Source of the DNA: Haloarchaeobius litoreus
GTDB taxonomy: Archaea; Halobacteriota; Halobacteria; Halobacteriales; Natrialbaceae
Assembly: GCF_024495425.1 (NCBI RefSeq)
Contig: NZ_JANHJR010000002.1
Span: 744,001-808,000 of the forward strand
Length of the DNA stretch: 64,000 nucleotides
Reading direction: 5' to 3'
Positions within the stretch are counted from its first letter, which is position 1, and each line of letters opens with the position of its first letter. The position numbers and the translations under genes were made by a program. Below the pieces are notes generated by a model. The model was not told the origin of the DNA. It saw only the letters and a program-made list of their open reading frames with translations, and did no database searches. Positions 1-8,540 of the stretch are shown in pieces.

Positions 1-714
1 CGTGTCCATGACCTCGGGAAGTTCGAGCAGGCGGAGCGTGTGGCCCGTCGGCGCGGTGTCGACGACGACGCGGTCGAAGCGCGGGTCGTCGAGGTACTCC
101 AGAAAGAGCTGCATCGCGGCGGCCTCGTCCGCGCCGGGCATCGCGCCGCCGAACATCGAGCTCATGGGGTCCTCGCCGTCGCCGCCGAGCATGTCGCCGA
201 GGCCGCCCATCGGTCCCTGTCCCATCGGGTCGTCGCCGCCCATCGGCCCCGCCTCGCCGGTCGTGTCGTCGCCGAACGGGTCGGCGGCCGCGTCGCCCCC
301 GCCCGCGCCGCCGAACAGGGCCTCCCCCTCCGCCATCGCCTGCTCGGGGTCGATCTCCGCGGCGAACAGCGGAATGTCCTCGCGGATGCGCGTCGGCTCC
401 GCTGGAATCTCCGTCTCGAACGTGTCAGACAGCGAGTGCGCCGGGTCCGTGGAGACGACGAGCGTGCGCGTGCCGTCGGCCGCGCTGGCGAGGCCCGTCG
501 CGGCCGCCATCGTCGTCTTGCCGACGCCGCCCTTCCCGCCGTAGAGGACGTACTCCGGGGCATCGACGCCGTCCAGCGCGTCCGCCGTCGCCTCGTCGGT
601 GTCCACCGCGTCGACCGAGATGCCGTCGGCCGGGTGCTGGGACTCGTCCTGCGCGTCCGTCGCGTCGTCGGCGTCCTCGACCTCGTCGACCGGGTCGACG
701 CTGATGTCGCTCAT
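1..714 (-). CDS. Get3/ArsA-family ATPase, 3' part missing
   Basis: Partial gene; 238 N-terminal residues are present and the frame runs off the window start. A deviant Walker A (GGKGGVGKTT, residues 59-68), switch-like STDPAHSLSD (88-97) and DTAPTGHTLRLL (219-230) identify the ArsA/Get3/TRC40 ATPase family. Members either power arsenite export or target tail-anchored membrane proteins; no ars gene lies beside it, so the Get3 role is more likely (inference). Two oddities: an acidic N-terminal extension of about 50 residues, and a Gly/Met/Asp-rich insert (about 132-196) between the switch-I-like region and the next strand, where TRC40 proteins carry their substrate-related insert. A possible TATA box lies near 742-752. 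The C-terminal half cannot be judged. Confidence 0.9.
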   Translation of the reverse strand, partial: MSDISVDPVDEVEDADDATDAQDESQHPADGISVDAVDTDEATADALDGVDAPEYVLYGGKGGVGKTTMAAATGLASAADGTRTLVVSTDPAHSLSDTFETEIPAEPTRIREDIPLFAAEIDPEQAMAEGEALFGGAGGGDAAADPFGDDTTGEAGPMGGDDPMGQGPMGGLGDMLGGDGEDPMSSMFGGAMPGADEAAAMQLFLEYLDDPRFDRVVVDTAPTGHTLRLLELPEVMDT

Positions 715-832
715 ATGCGGGCGTATCGCCCGACGACTTGTGTACTAATCGGTCCCGCTATCGGTTGTGGGCCGGAGGCAGCGAGAGAGGGAAACGGGGC
801 GCATCTTCTTTCCCCCACCTGTTGGGATAGCC

Positions 833-1933
833 TCACCCGAACCGCTCGGCGAGCCGGTCGGCGGCCTCCTCGACCCGGGGTGTGACGAGCGCGAACCGGA
901 ACCAGTCGTCGAACGCGTCGCCGAAGGCCTCGCCGGGCATCCCGGCGACGCCGGCCTCGTCGATGAGTTCCTTCGTGTTCGCGACGGTGCCGGGGTAGCC
1001 GTCGAACCGGGCCATGACGTAGAACGCGCCGTCGGGCTCGGTGTACGCCGCACCGGCCTCGTCGAGGGCGTCGGTGAAGGTGTCCACGCGCTCGGCGAGC
1101 AGCTCGCGGTTGGCCTCGTGGTACGCCGGGTCGGTGTTCCGGAGCGCGTGGAGGACGGCGTGCTGGCCCGGGCGCGTGGTCGCGACGTTGACGAGCATGT
1201 GTCGGGCCTTCGCGGCCTCGACGTGTTCCTCGGGGAAGACGGCGTAGCCGACGCGGAAGCCCGTGATGGCGAACGTCTTCGAGAAGGAGTTCGTGACGAT
1301 GCGGTGGTCGGAGTCGACCGACAGCGCGCTCGAAAAGCGGCCCGAGCGGTCGTAGTGGTCGTACACCTCGTCGCTGACGAGGATGGCGTCGTGGTCCTCC
1401 GCGATGGCGACGAGTTCGCGGATGGTCGCCTCGGGGTAGACCGCGCCGGTCGGGTTGTTCGGCGAGTTGACGACGATGCAGGCGGTGTCGTCGCTGGCGG
1501 CCTCGCGGACGGCCGCGGGGTCGAGCGTGCCGTCGTCGTCGGTCGGGACGAACCGCTGTTTTCCGCCGAGCATCGAGGTCTTGCCCGGGTAGTACGGGTA
1601 GACGGGGTCCGTCAGGATGACCTCGTTGCCAGCACCGCGTTCGAGCGCGCGGGCCATCGCGAGGTAGTTCGCCTCGCCGCCCCCGTTCGTGACGACGACC
1701 TGTGACTCGTCGACGCCCCGGCGGTCCGCGATCTCCTCGCGCAGGTCGCGCAGTCCCTCCGAGGGCGCGTACTGGAACTCCGACTGGTCGAAGTCGGCGT
1801 ACTCGCGCAGGCCGTCGCGCAGGGACGCGGGTGGCTCCCAGTCGGGGTTCCCGCTGACCATGTCGACCACGTCGCGGTCGGCGTGGACCGCGTACGACAT
1901 GATCTCGAAGAACAGCGGTTTCTCGTACTCCAT
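833..1933 (-). CDS. PLP-dependent aminotransferase, fold type I (aspartate aminotransferase-like)
   Basis: 366 residues, typical length for class I/II aminotransferases. Seen: the nucleotide-loop strand with SPNNPTGAVYP, the SDEVYDHY strand whose Asp contacts the PLP pyridine nitrogen, the SFSKTFAITGFRVGY segment with the Schiff-base lysine, and a C-terminal FRFAL segment containing the carboxylate-binding arginine. It would transfer amino groups between an amino acid and a 2-oxo acid in the cytosol; the substrate cannot be assigned. The ATG at 1933 is preferred over an in-frame upstream ATG at 1984 because MEYEKPLFFEI begins the family homology and the extra 17 residues are low-complexity. 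It is divergent from the PEP synthase gene. Confidence 0.88.
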   Translation of the reverse strand: MEYEKPLFFEIMSYAVHADRDVVDMVSGNPDWEPPASLRDGLREYADFDQSEFQYAPSEGLRDLREEIADRRGVDESQVVVTNGGGEANYLAMARALERGAGNEVILTDPVYPYYPGKTSMLGGKQRFVPTDDDGTLDPAAVREAASDDTACIVVNSPNNPTGAVYPEATIRELVAIAEDHDAILVSDEVYDHYDRSGRFSSALSVDSDHRIVTNSFSKTFAITGFRVGYAVFPEEHVEAAKARHMLVNVATTRPGQHAVLHALRNTDPAYHEANRELLAERVDTFTDALDEAGAAYTEPDGAFYVMARFDGYPGTVANTKELIDEAGVAGMPGEAFGDAFDDWFRFALVTPRVEEAADRLAERFG

Positions 1934-2115
1934 GGTCGCTCCATCGACGGGCGGATGGGTGTTTCTTTCGGGACCGGACGACACGCCCGGGGTAGGCGGT
2001 GACTGCGGTCGGCAACACTTGCCCTGCGGGCCGAACGTTCACTCGACACCGAGTCAGAATCGACCGCCCGTTCCCGGAATCTTCTTTTACTGTGCCGGGG
2101 TCTCACCACATACGA

Positions 2116-4428
2116 ATGGCAGTACTCTGGCTGGACGACATCCGGGCCGACGACCTGGAATCGGTCGGTGGCAAGGGGGCGTCCCTGGGCGAACTCACAG
2201 GCGCAGGGCTCCCCGTGCCACCCGGGTTCGTCGTCACGGCTGAGACGTACCGGAAGTTCATCGAGGCGGCGGGCATCGACGAGGAACTGTTCGAGGCGGT
2301 CGACGTCGACGTCGACGACACCGAAGCGCTCGCCGAAGCCGAGGCGCGCGCGAGCGAGCTGATCCTGGGAACCGAGTTCCCCGACGAGCTGCGCGAGGAG
2401 ATCCTCGAGGCCTACAGCCACGTCGGCGACGGCGAGGCGTTCGTCGCGGTGCGCTCCTCGGCGACGGCGGAGGACCTCCCCGACGCGTCCTTCGCCGGCC
2501 AGCAGGAGACGTTCCTCAACGTCACCGAGGAGGAACTGCTCCAGCGCGTGCGTGAGTGCTGGGCGTCCCTGTTCACCCAGCGCGCAATCTACTACCGGAC
2601 CCAGCAGGGGTTCGACCACGACGACGTGAACATCGCGGTCGTCGTCCAGCAGATGGTCGACGCCGAGAAGTCCGGCGTGATGTTCACCAGCCACCCCTCG
2701 ACGGGTGCGGCGACGATGATCGTCGAGGCCGCGTGGGGGCTCGGCGAGGCCGTCGTCTCCGGTAGCGTCTCCCCGGACAACTACCACCTCGACCGCGACT
2801 CCGGCTCCGTCGAGGAGGTGACCGTCGCCGACAAGAAAGTCAAGATGATCAAGGACCCCGAGACCGGCACGACCGCCGAGGTCGACGTGCCGAGCGACGA
2901 GCGCGAGGCCAGGGTCCTCTCCGACGACGAACTCGCCGAGCTGCGCGAGCTCGGTATCACCGTCGAGGAGCACTACGAGACGCCCCAGGACGTGGAGTGG
3001 GCCATCGTCGACGGCGACGTGTACATGCTCCAGTCCCGCCCCATCACCACCATCGCGGAGGGTGACGTGGGCGAGGCCGACGAGACGCGCGTCGACGCCG
3101 ACATCGACAGCGACACGCCGGGCGAGGCGAGTGCGACCGACGGCGGCGGGGCGAACGCCAACGTGCTCGTTCGCGGCCTGGGCTCCAGTCCGGGCATCGC
3201 CTCCGGCCGGGCGCGCATCGTCAAGAAGCTCGACCAGCTCGACAAGGTCGGCGAGGGCGACATCATCGTCACCGAGATGACGACGCCCGACATGGTGCCC
3301 GCGATGCGCCGCGCCGCCGGCATCGTCACCGACGAAGGTGGGATGACGAGCCACGCGGCGATCGTCTCGCGCGAGCTCGGCGTCCCGGCCGTCGTCGGCG
3401 CGGGCGATGCAACGACGACGCTCTCGGACGGCCAGATGATCACGCTCGACGGCGACAAGGGGACCATCCGCGAGGGCAAGACCCAGACCGACGAGGAGCG
3501 CGAACCCGTCGAGGAGGTCCGCCCGCAGGCCCCGGTGAAGCCGATGACCGCGACCGAGGTGAAGGTCAACGTCTCCATCCCCGAGGCCGCAGAGCGCGCG
3601 GCCGCGACCGGCGCAGACGGCGTCGGCCTGCTCCGCATGGAGCACATGATCCTCTCGACGAACAAGACGCCCGAGCGCTACATCGCGGACCACGGCGAGG
3701 AGGCGTACGTCGACGAGATAATCGACGGCGTCCAGCGCGTCGCCGAGGAGTTCTACCCACGCCCGGTCCGGGTGCGCACGCTCGACGCGCCGACCGACGA
3801 GTTCCGCCAGCTCCAGGGCGGCGAGGACGAGCCCCAGGAGCACAATCCGATGCTGGGCTACCGCGGGGTGCGCCGCAGCCTCGACCGGCCGGAGGTGTTC
3901 AAACACGAGCTGGAGGCGTTCCGCCGCCTGTTCTCGATGGGCTACGACAACGTCGAGATCATGCTCCCGCTCGTGAACGACGCCGAGGACGTCCTCCAGG
4001 TCCGCCAGCTGATGGAGGAGGCAGGTATCGACCCGACGAAGCGCCGCTGGGGCGTGATGGTCGAGACGCCGGCGGCCGCGCTGTCCGTGGGTGAGATGGC
4101 CGAGGCAGGCATCGACTTCGCCTCCTTCGGCACGAACGACCTCACGCAGTACGTCCTCGCCGTGGACCGGAACAACGAGAACGTCGCCGACCGCTTCGAC
4201 GAGCTCCATCCGGCCATCCTCGAGCTCATCACCCAGACCATCGAGACCTGCCGCGAGCACGACGTGGCCACGAGTATCTGCGGGCAGGCCGGCTCCAAGC
4301 CCCAGATGGTCCAGCACCTCGTCAACACCGGCATCTCCAGCATCTCCGCGAACATCGACGCCGTGCGCGACGTCCAGCACGAGGTCAAGCGCACCGAGCA
4401 GAAGCTCGTGCTCGACTCGGTCCGGTAA
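2116..4428 (+). CDS. ppsA: Phosphoenolpyruvate synthase (pyruvate, water dikinase)
   Basis: 770 residues, the normal PpsA length. Order of domains: ATP-grasp PPDK_N (about 1-330, opening with ESVGGKGASLGEL), the swivelling phosphohistidine domain with GGMTSHAAIVSRELGVPAVVG (catalytic His near residue 413), and a C-terminal PEP/pyruvate TIM barrel with GYRGVRRSL, GTNDLTQYVLAVDRN and the ICGQAG active-site Cys loop. It converts pyruvate, ATP and water to PEP, AMP and phosphate, the entry step of gluconeogenesis. The start at 2116 is chosen over 1999 because homology begins there and a TATA-like cttttact at 2084-2091 fits a leaderless transcript. The aldolase, FBPase and triose-phosphate isomerase genes of the same pathway are also in this window. 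Confidence 0.96.
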   Translation: MAVLWLDDIRADDLESVGGKGASLGELTGAGLPVPPGFVVTAETYRKFIEAAGIDEELFEAVDVDVDDTEALAEAEARASELILGTEFPDELREEILEAYSHVGDGEAFVAVRSSATAEDLPDASFAGQQETFLNVTEEELLQRVRECWASLFTQRAIYYRTQQGFDHDDVNIAVVVQQMVDAEKSGVMFTSHPSTGAATMIVEAAWGLGEAVVSGSVSPDNYHLDRDSGSVEEVTVADKKVKMIKDPETGTTAEVDVPSDEREARVLSDDELAELRELGITVEEHYETPQDVEWAIVDGDVYMLQSRPITTIAEGDVGEADETRVDADIDSDTPGEASATDGGGANANVLVRGLGSSPGIASGRARIVKKLDQLDKVGEGDIIVTEMTTPDMVPAMRRAAGIVTDEGGMTSHAAIVSRELGVPAVVGAGDATTTLSDGQMITLDGDKGTIREGKTQTDEEREPVEEVRPQAPVKPMTATEVKVNVSIPEAAERAAATGADGVGLLRMEHMILSTNKTPERYIADHGEEAYVDEIIDGVQRVAEEFYPRPVRVRTLDAPTDEFRQLQGGEDEPQEHNPMLGYRGVRRSLDRPEVFKHELEAFRRLFSMGYDNVEIMLPLVNDAEDVLQVRQLMEEAGIDPTKRRWGVMVETPAAALSVGEMAEAGIDFASFGTNDLTQYVLAVDRNNENVADRFDELHPAILELITQTIETCREHDVATSICGQAGSKPQMVQHLVNTGISSISANIDAVRDVQHEVKRTEQKLVLDSVR

Positions 4429-4854
4429 CCGCGGTTGGCGGTTCGTTGGTTCCGTCTTCCGTTGCGCTGTCTCGTCAGTGCAGAGTAAACACGACGTGCA
4501 CTTCCGCTCTACCGCCGTCGCTCCGCCAGTGTCTTTGTTCCGAATAGAGCCAGTAAAATCCGGGTGCCAGCGGCTGAGAGTGTCTTTCGTGATACTGCCG
4601 AGCGGCTGGAAGTTGTCTGATGGCGAGTATTCCGGCGACAGGTCCGATGACCCCGACACCGAGGTCCACTTTCGTCCCGAGATTCTGAGCCATCCCTACG
4701 ACACCCCGTGGCCAGTTGATAGCTGTCGGGCACGATCGAATGTTGCCCCTTGCCCCTTCGATAGCTCAGTACAGTCGGTATGAGCAGTGACCGAGAATCC
4801 ACGACGGCTCGGAAGTTAACACATATATCCGACAACCGTGTGCTCCCACTTTAT
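4429..4854. other. Intergenic stretch, 426 bp, lower GC than the flanks
   Basis: Lies between ppsA and the TFS-like gene. It is visibly richer in A/T than the neighbouring genes. Short open frames occur on both strands (the longest on the minus strand, about 4509-4835), but their composition and lack of recognisable motifs do not support a gene. The only functional element I can support is the TATA box of the following gene at 4821-4828. The stretch could be a decayed remnant of something. Confidence 0.5.
4821..4828 (+). promoter_or_regulatory. TATA box of the TFS-like gene
   Basis: The sequence acatatat sits 27-34 nt before the ATG at 4855. That is the distance expected for a leaderless haloarchaeal transcript. 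It supports the start at 4855 rather than the in-frame ATG at 4780, which lies upstream of the promoter. Confidence 0.6.
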
Positions 4855-5172
4855 ATGCAATTCTGTGACGAGTGTGGTTCGATGATGCACACGGAGGGCG
4901 ACACGTGGGTGTGTCGCTCCTGTGAGAACGAGGAGCCACGTGACTCGCAAGCAGAAGCGGCGATGACGACCCAGGATGGACAGCAGGACGACGGATCGCC
5001 CGACGTGGCTGACGCGACCCAGGGCTCCAGCGAGACGATGCAGGAGCCCTGTCCGGCGGACGACTGCGACAGCGACCGTGCCTACTACGAGATGATGCCG
5101 AAGCCGGGCGGCTCCTACGAGGTTCGGCTGTTCACCTGCGTCGAGTGCGGCCAGAAGTGGCGCGAGTCCTGA
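4855..5172 (+). CDS. TFS/RpoM-like transcription factor, paralogue without acidic tip
   Basis: 105 residues with two zinc ribbons: an N-terminal RPB9-like ribbon (Cys4/Cys7, Cys20/Cys23) and a C-terminal TFIIS-like ribbon (Cys66/Cys71, Cys95/Cys98), joined by an acidic Gln/Asp-rich linker. This is the layout of archaeal transcription factor S, which enters the RNA polymerase secondary channel and stimulates transcript cleavage. Two departures are visible. The first C-terminal Cys pair is CPADDC (C-x4-C) instead of C-x2-C. The hairpin between the pairs reads KPGGSYEV, lacking the Asp-Glu dipeptide that activates cleavage. It is therefore more likely a non-cleaving paralogue (inference). The start follows the TATA box at 4821 and the conserved MQFCDECGSMM opening. 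Confidence 0.88.
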   Translation: MQFCDECGSMMHTEGDTWVCRSCENEEPRDSQAEAAMTTQDGQQDDGSPDVADATQGSSETMQEPCPADDCDSDRAYYEMMPKPGGSYEVRLFTCVECGQKWRES

Positions 5173-5558
5173 CGGCGCATCTCGCGGACCCCGCCGCCTA
5201 CATTTGCACAGACCGCCACATCAGAGTCTGGACTCCCTGGGTTACCTGGAGGCACGAGTCGACGTCAAACCGGCTCCAACGACGTTCTCGAGGCTATCAA
5301 CAACCTCCGTCACGGGAGCCGTCGTTGGGATGTCCACTCCTCCGATCATCGGTGTGGTACTCGTTGGAACACGCTATCTCCAGAGACGGAACCGAAGACG
5401 GGGCGGTGTTCGGACTCCACGGTACCCCAGACCTCCCGATCCGCAGACCCACTCAACAGCCGATTCGCGCGTCTCCCAGGGGAATCTACCACCGAAGCGA
5501 CTCCACCACGCTCACCCGCGAACGCAACCCCTAAATTCCACAACCCGAAGATAGAGGC
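5173..5558. other. Intergenic stretch, 386 bp
   Basis: Lies between the TFS-like gene and mfnA and, like the stretch on the other side of the TFS-like gene, is less GC-rich than its surroundings. Open frames at about 5145-5534 and 5204-5554 have no motif and no convincing codon bias. A weak TATA-like ccctaaattc near 5525-5535 may serve mfnA. Nothing else is seen. Confidence 0.5.
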
Positions 5559-6632
5559 ATGCGCGGCCAGCCACAGGAGTTCGACCGGGTGCTCTCCTCG
5601 ATGTGCACGGAACCCCACCCGGTCGCCCGCGAGGCCGCAGAGCGGTTCCTCGCCACGAACCCCGGGGACCCCGCGACGTACCAGACCGTCGCGGACCTGG
5701 AGGACGAGGCCATCGCCGGTCTCGGCGAACTCGTCGGACTCGACGACCCTGCGGGCTACATCGCCAGCGGCGGCACGGAGGCGAACATCCAGGCGGTGCG
5801 CATCGCCCGCAACCGGGCGGTGTCGAGCACGCCGAACGTCGTCGTCCCCGAGAGCGCGCACTTCTCCTTCCAGAAGGCCGCCGACGTGCTCTCCGTGGAG
5901 CTGCGGGTCGCCCCGCTCACCGACGACTGGACCGCCGACGTGGGTGCGGTGCGCCGGTTCTGCGACGAGGACACCGCGCTCGTCGTCGGCGTCGCCGGGA
6001 CAACCGAGTACGGCAGGGTCGACCCCATTCCGGAACTCGCCGACCTCGCCCACGACGTGGGTGCACTCTGCCACGTCGACGCCGCGTGGGGCGGGTTCGT
6101 CCTCCCCTTCACCGACCACGAGTGGAACTTCGAGCACGCCGATATCGACACGATGACCATCGACCCGCACAAGATGGGTGCGGCGGCCATCCCGGCGGGC
6201 GGACTGGTCGCCCGCGACGGCGAGCTGTTCGACGCGCTCGCCGTCGACACGCCGTACCTCGAGTCCGCGAAGCAGGCGACGCTCACGGGCACCCGCTCCG
6301 GGGCGGGCGTGGCGAGCACGGCCGCAGCGATGGCCGAGCTCTGGCCCGACGGCTACCGCGAGCAGTACGAGCGCTCGCAGGCCAACGCCGAGTGGGTCGC
6401 GGGGGCGCTCGCGGAACGCGGCTTCGACGTGGTCGACCCGGAGCTGCCGCTGGTCGCCGTGCCGATGTCCGACGAGCTGTTCGAGTCGCTGCGCGAGGCG
6501 GACTGGCGGGTCTCCCGGACCGCCGACGGCAAGCTCCGCATCGTCTGCATGCCACACGTCACCCGCGACGTGCTGGAGGCGTTCGTCGCGGACGTCGACC
6601 GGCTGCTGCCCACTGCGAACATTAACACTTAG
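5559..6632 (+). CDS. mfnA: MfnA-type L-tyrosine/L-aspartate decarboxylase
   Basis: 357 residues; PLP-dependent group II decarboxylase. Seen: the [16 protein letters not shown] block, HVDAAWGGF with the ring-stacking/Asp region, and the Schiff-base lysine in [16 protein letters not shown] (Lys205). In methanogens MfnA makes tyramine for methanofuran. Haloarchaea lack methanofuran, and there the enzyme is thought to act as an aspartate decarboxylase supplying beta-alanine for CoA. I infer that role here. The gene stands alone on the plus strand. A weak TATA-like stretch lies 25-35 nt upstream. Confidence 0.9.
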   Translation: MRGQPQEFDRVLSSMCTEPHPVAREAAERFLATNPGDPATYQTVADLEDEAIAGLGELVGLDDPAGYIASGGTEANIQAVRIARNRAVSSTPNVVVPESAHFSFQKAADVLSVELRVAPLTDDWTADVGAVRRFCDEDTALVVGVAGTTEYGRVDPIPELADLAHDVGALCHVDAAWGGFVLPFTDHEWNFEHADIDTMTIDPHKMGAAAIPAGGLVARDGELFDALAVDTPYLESAKQATLTGTRSGAGVASTAAAMAELWPDGYREQYERSQANAEWVAGALAERGFDVVDPELPLVAVPMSDELFESLREADWRVSRTADGKLRIVCMPHVTRDVLEAFVADVDRLLPTANINT

Positions 6633-6658
6633 GTCTGCGCACCGCCGAGGCGCAGGTA

Positions 6659-7276
6659 GTGTCAATCGTCTCGTCTCCGTCGCTCGCCCTCCTCGACGCA
6701 GTCGTGTCGGTCGACCCGGTGGTCTGGCTCCCGCTCTCTGAACTCCTCCCCGACTTCGCCGGGCTCGCCGAGGCGGTCCGGAACGCCTCCGGGATCATCG
6801 GCCTCGCCATCATCGCGGTCTACTCCTTCCTCATCGCGTTCGTGCTGCCACTCCCGAGCGAGGTGGTCCTCGCCCCGGTCAGGACGGGGACGCTCGCGCT
6901 CGGGTTCCCGACATACCTCGAGTACGCCATCGTCATCGTCGTGAGCGGCGCCGGCAAGGCCGCCGGCAGCGTGTTCGCGTTCCACATCGGGCAGGAGGCC
7001 AAGGAGTCCGGACCCGTCGTCCGGTTCCTCCGGAACTCGCGGTTCAACATCATCGAGTGGTCCGAGAAGAAGTCCGTCGAGCTCGCCCGGCAGTACGGCT
7101 ACGTCGGGCTGGCGATGGCGCTGTCGGTGCCGTTCTTCCCCGACACCATCTCGATCTACGCGTTCGCGGTGCTCGAACGCGACTACAAGAAGTTCGCGCT
7201 GGCGACGTTCGCGGGCAGCGTCGGCCGGCTGCTGGTGACCATGGGTGCCTTCGGGGTCGCGTTCGTGTTCCTCTAG
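6659..7276 (+). CDS. VTT/DedA-related (YqaA-like) integral membrane protein
   Basis: 205 residues. A hydrophobic N-terminal segment, several further membrane spans and the conserved glycine/proline re-entrant segment (LPLPSEVVLAPV, then a second amphipathic block with KSVELARQYGYVGLAMALSVPFFPD) resemble the VTT (SNARE-associated, DedA/YqaA) family of membrane proteins implicated in lipid scrambling or transport. GTG start at 6659; cattaacactta at 6620-6631, inside the end of mfnA, fits a leaderless promoter. The stop codon overlaps that of the convergent crcB gene (7273-7276, CTAG). The substrate is unknown. Confidence 0.75.
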   Translation: MSIVSSPSLALLDAVVSVDPVVWLPLSELLPDFAGLAEAVRNASGIIGLAIIAVYSFLIAFVLPLPSEVVLAPVRTGTLALGFPTYLEYAIVIVVSGAGKAAGSVFAFHIGQEAKESGPVVRFLRNSRFNIIEWSEKKSVELARQYGYVGLAMALSVPFFPDTISIYAFAVLERDYKKFALATFAGSVGRLLVTMGAFGVAFVFL

Positions 7277-7635
7277 AGCGCGAGGCCGACGCCCCAGCCG
7301 ACCACGACGGCGAGGAGACAGGCCGCGAGTGTCCCGAACGCGTTGAGCGCCGCCGCGAGCCAGCGCCCGCGTTCGAGCCGGTCGACGGTCGCGACGCCGA
7401 ACGAGGAGAACGTCGTGAACGCGCCGCAGGCTCCCGTGCCGACGAGCAGGGCCACGTCGCCACCCGGGCTGGCCGCGGTGAGCGCGGCGAGCACCAAGCT
7501 CCCGATGACGTTCACCGCGAACGTGCCGCGCGGGACGGCCTCCTCGCGGCCGGTGAGCGCGACGGAGACCAGCTGGCGACCCACCGCGCCGACCGCGCCG
7601 CCGAGGCCGACGAGCAGCGGGGCTGGCAGGTTCAT
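7273..7635 (-). CDS. crcB: CrcB/Fluc fluoride channel subunit (second of pair)
   Basis: 120 residues and four predicted membrane spans. Family marks seen: GGAVGAVGRQL (helix 1), NVIGSLVLAAL (the channel Asn in helix 2) and GACGAFTTFSSFG (the break helix with the central Na+ and Phe-box residues). Fluc channels export fluoride passively. Its start overlaps the stop of the upstream crcB by 4 nt (ATGA at 7632-7635), so the two subunits are translationally coupled and probably form a heterodimer. The 3' end overlaps the convergent membrane-protein gene by 4 nt. Confidence 0.93.
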   Translation of the reverse strand: MNLPAPLLVGLGGAVGAVGRQLVSVALTGREEAVPRGTFAVNVIGSLVLAALTAASPGGDVALLVGTGACGAFTTFSSFGVATVDRLERGRWLAAALNAFGTLAACLLAVVVGWGVGLAL

Positions 7636-8021
7636 GCGGATACCCCCCTGCCTTCGAACCGGCCCGCGGCCAGCCGGCCGACACCGACGCCCGCGAACCC
7701 GAACACGTACGTCGCGACGACGTAGCCGACGGCGACGGTGGGGACGCTGGTCGCCGCGCCGACGACGAACGTGCTGTACGTGGTGAACGAGGAGAGGAAG
7801 CCGGTGCCGACGGCGAGGCGGACCCGGCGCGGGACCCGTTCGCGGTCGAGCGAGACGAGGAAGCCGAGCAGCACGCAGCCCACGACGTTGGCGGCGAGCG
7901 TGCCGGCGAGCCCCGTGGGGACGCCCGCGAGCGCCACGTCGACGCCCCACCGGGCGTTCGCTCCGGCGAAGCCACCGACAGCGACCAGCGCGAGCGTACG
8001 AACGTGGGCCCCGTCGCTCAT
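7632..8021 (-). CDS. crcB: CrcB/Fluc fluoride channel subunit (first of pair)
   Basis: 129 residues, four predicted spans. Seen: GGFAGANARW (helix 1 Arg), NVVGCVLLGFL (helix 2 Asn) and GFLSSFTTYSTF (break region). The ATG at 8021 is chosen over an in-frame ATG at 8042. A TATA box (minus strand, complement of cctaaaagtc at 8045-8054) lies 24-33 nt before 8021, and the earlier start would fall within the promoter. It is the first gene of a two-gene operon with the other crcB. Split pairs form dual-topology-derived heterodimers in many prokaryotes (family knowledge). Confidence 0.93.
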   Translation of the reverse strand: MSDGAHVRTLALVAVGGFAGANARWGVDVALAGVPTGLAGTLAANVVGCVLLGFLVSLDRERVPRRVRLAVGTGFLSSFTTYSTFVVGAATSVPTVAVGYVVATYVFGFAGVGVGRLAAGRFEGRGVSA

Positions 8022-8133
8022 CGAGACGGAGTGTCGAGGCACGGCCTAAAAGTCCGCCGACTTCGGTCTGGCGCGGTCGCTCGCGGTGGAACTGTCGAAC
8101 AACGACCCCCGTTCCACATACCCCGAGTCTCGT

Positions 8134-8355
8134 TTAGAAGACGTACTCGTCTTCGTGGCCCATCATCCCGTCGTCCTCGTAGCCGCCGCCACCGGGCTCG
8201 TCGTCGTCGATGGGCCCACTGGTCTTGTAGGCCTTGATCCCGGTCGAGATGAGATCCTCGATGGCCTCCTCGCGGTTCACGAACTCCCCGCGCTCTACCA
8301 TCTGGGTGATCTGCATCTCGAGGTGTTCGGGGATGTTGATTTCGACCTTTGGCAT
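8134..8355 (-). CDS. Small ribbon-helix-helix-like (CopG-type) protein
   Basis: 73 residues. The N-terminal half (MPKVEINIPEHLEMQI, then a helix with RGEFVNREEAIEDLI) matches the strand-helix-helix plan of RHH/CopG DNA-binding proteins. The C-terminal third is an acidic Gly-rich tail ending in DEYVF. I recall it as a conserved haloarchaeal family (DUF7120), which I could not check. A clear TATA box (gtatttaagc, 8381-8390) sits 26-35 nt upstream on the minus strand. Its DNA target, if any, is unknown. Confidence 0.8.
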   Translation of the reverse strand: MPKVEINIPEHLEMQITQMVERGEFVNREEAIEDLISTGIKAYKTSGPIDDDEPGGGGYEDDGMMGHEDEYVF

Positions 8356-8540
8356 CAGTGGTAGGGGCTTCGGTGATGTGGTATTTAAGCCTGTTGGGGC
8401 CGGCGGGTCCGGGACACGAACGGTCGATTCCCTGGCGGGCGAGCACGCCGTCGTCGGGCGGTCTCGTCGTCGTGGACGCCGCCCGTCCTCACCGAGTCGG
8501 TTCCGTCACCCCTACGGTAGCGCGGCCCCGAATGGTGGGT

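Noticed and set aside
1612-4659. Open frame of 1015 residues on the minus strand
   Set aside because: It runs antisense through ppsA, which has full conserved motifs. The minus frame is long only because high GC removes stop codons.
4509-4835. Minus-strand frame of 108 codons in the AT-rich spacer
   Set aside because: No family motif, no GC3 bias and Arg/Ser-rich character typical of a spurious frame.
5145-5554. Two overlapping plus-strand frames between the TFS-like gene and mfnA
   Set aside because: One starts within the TFS-like gene; neither has coding bias or motifs.
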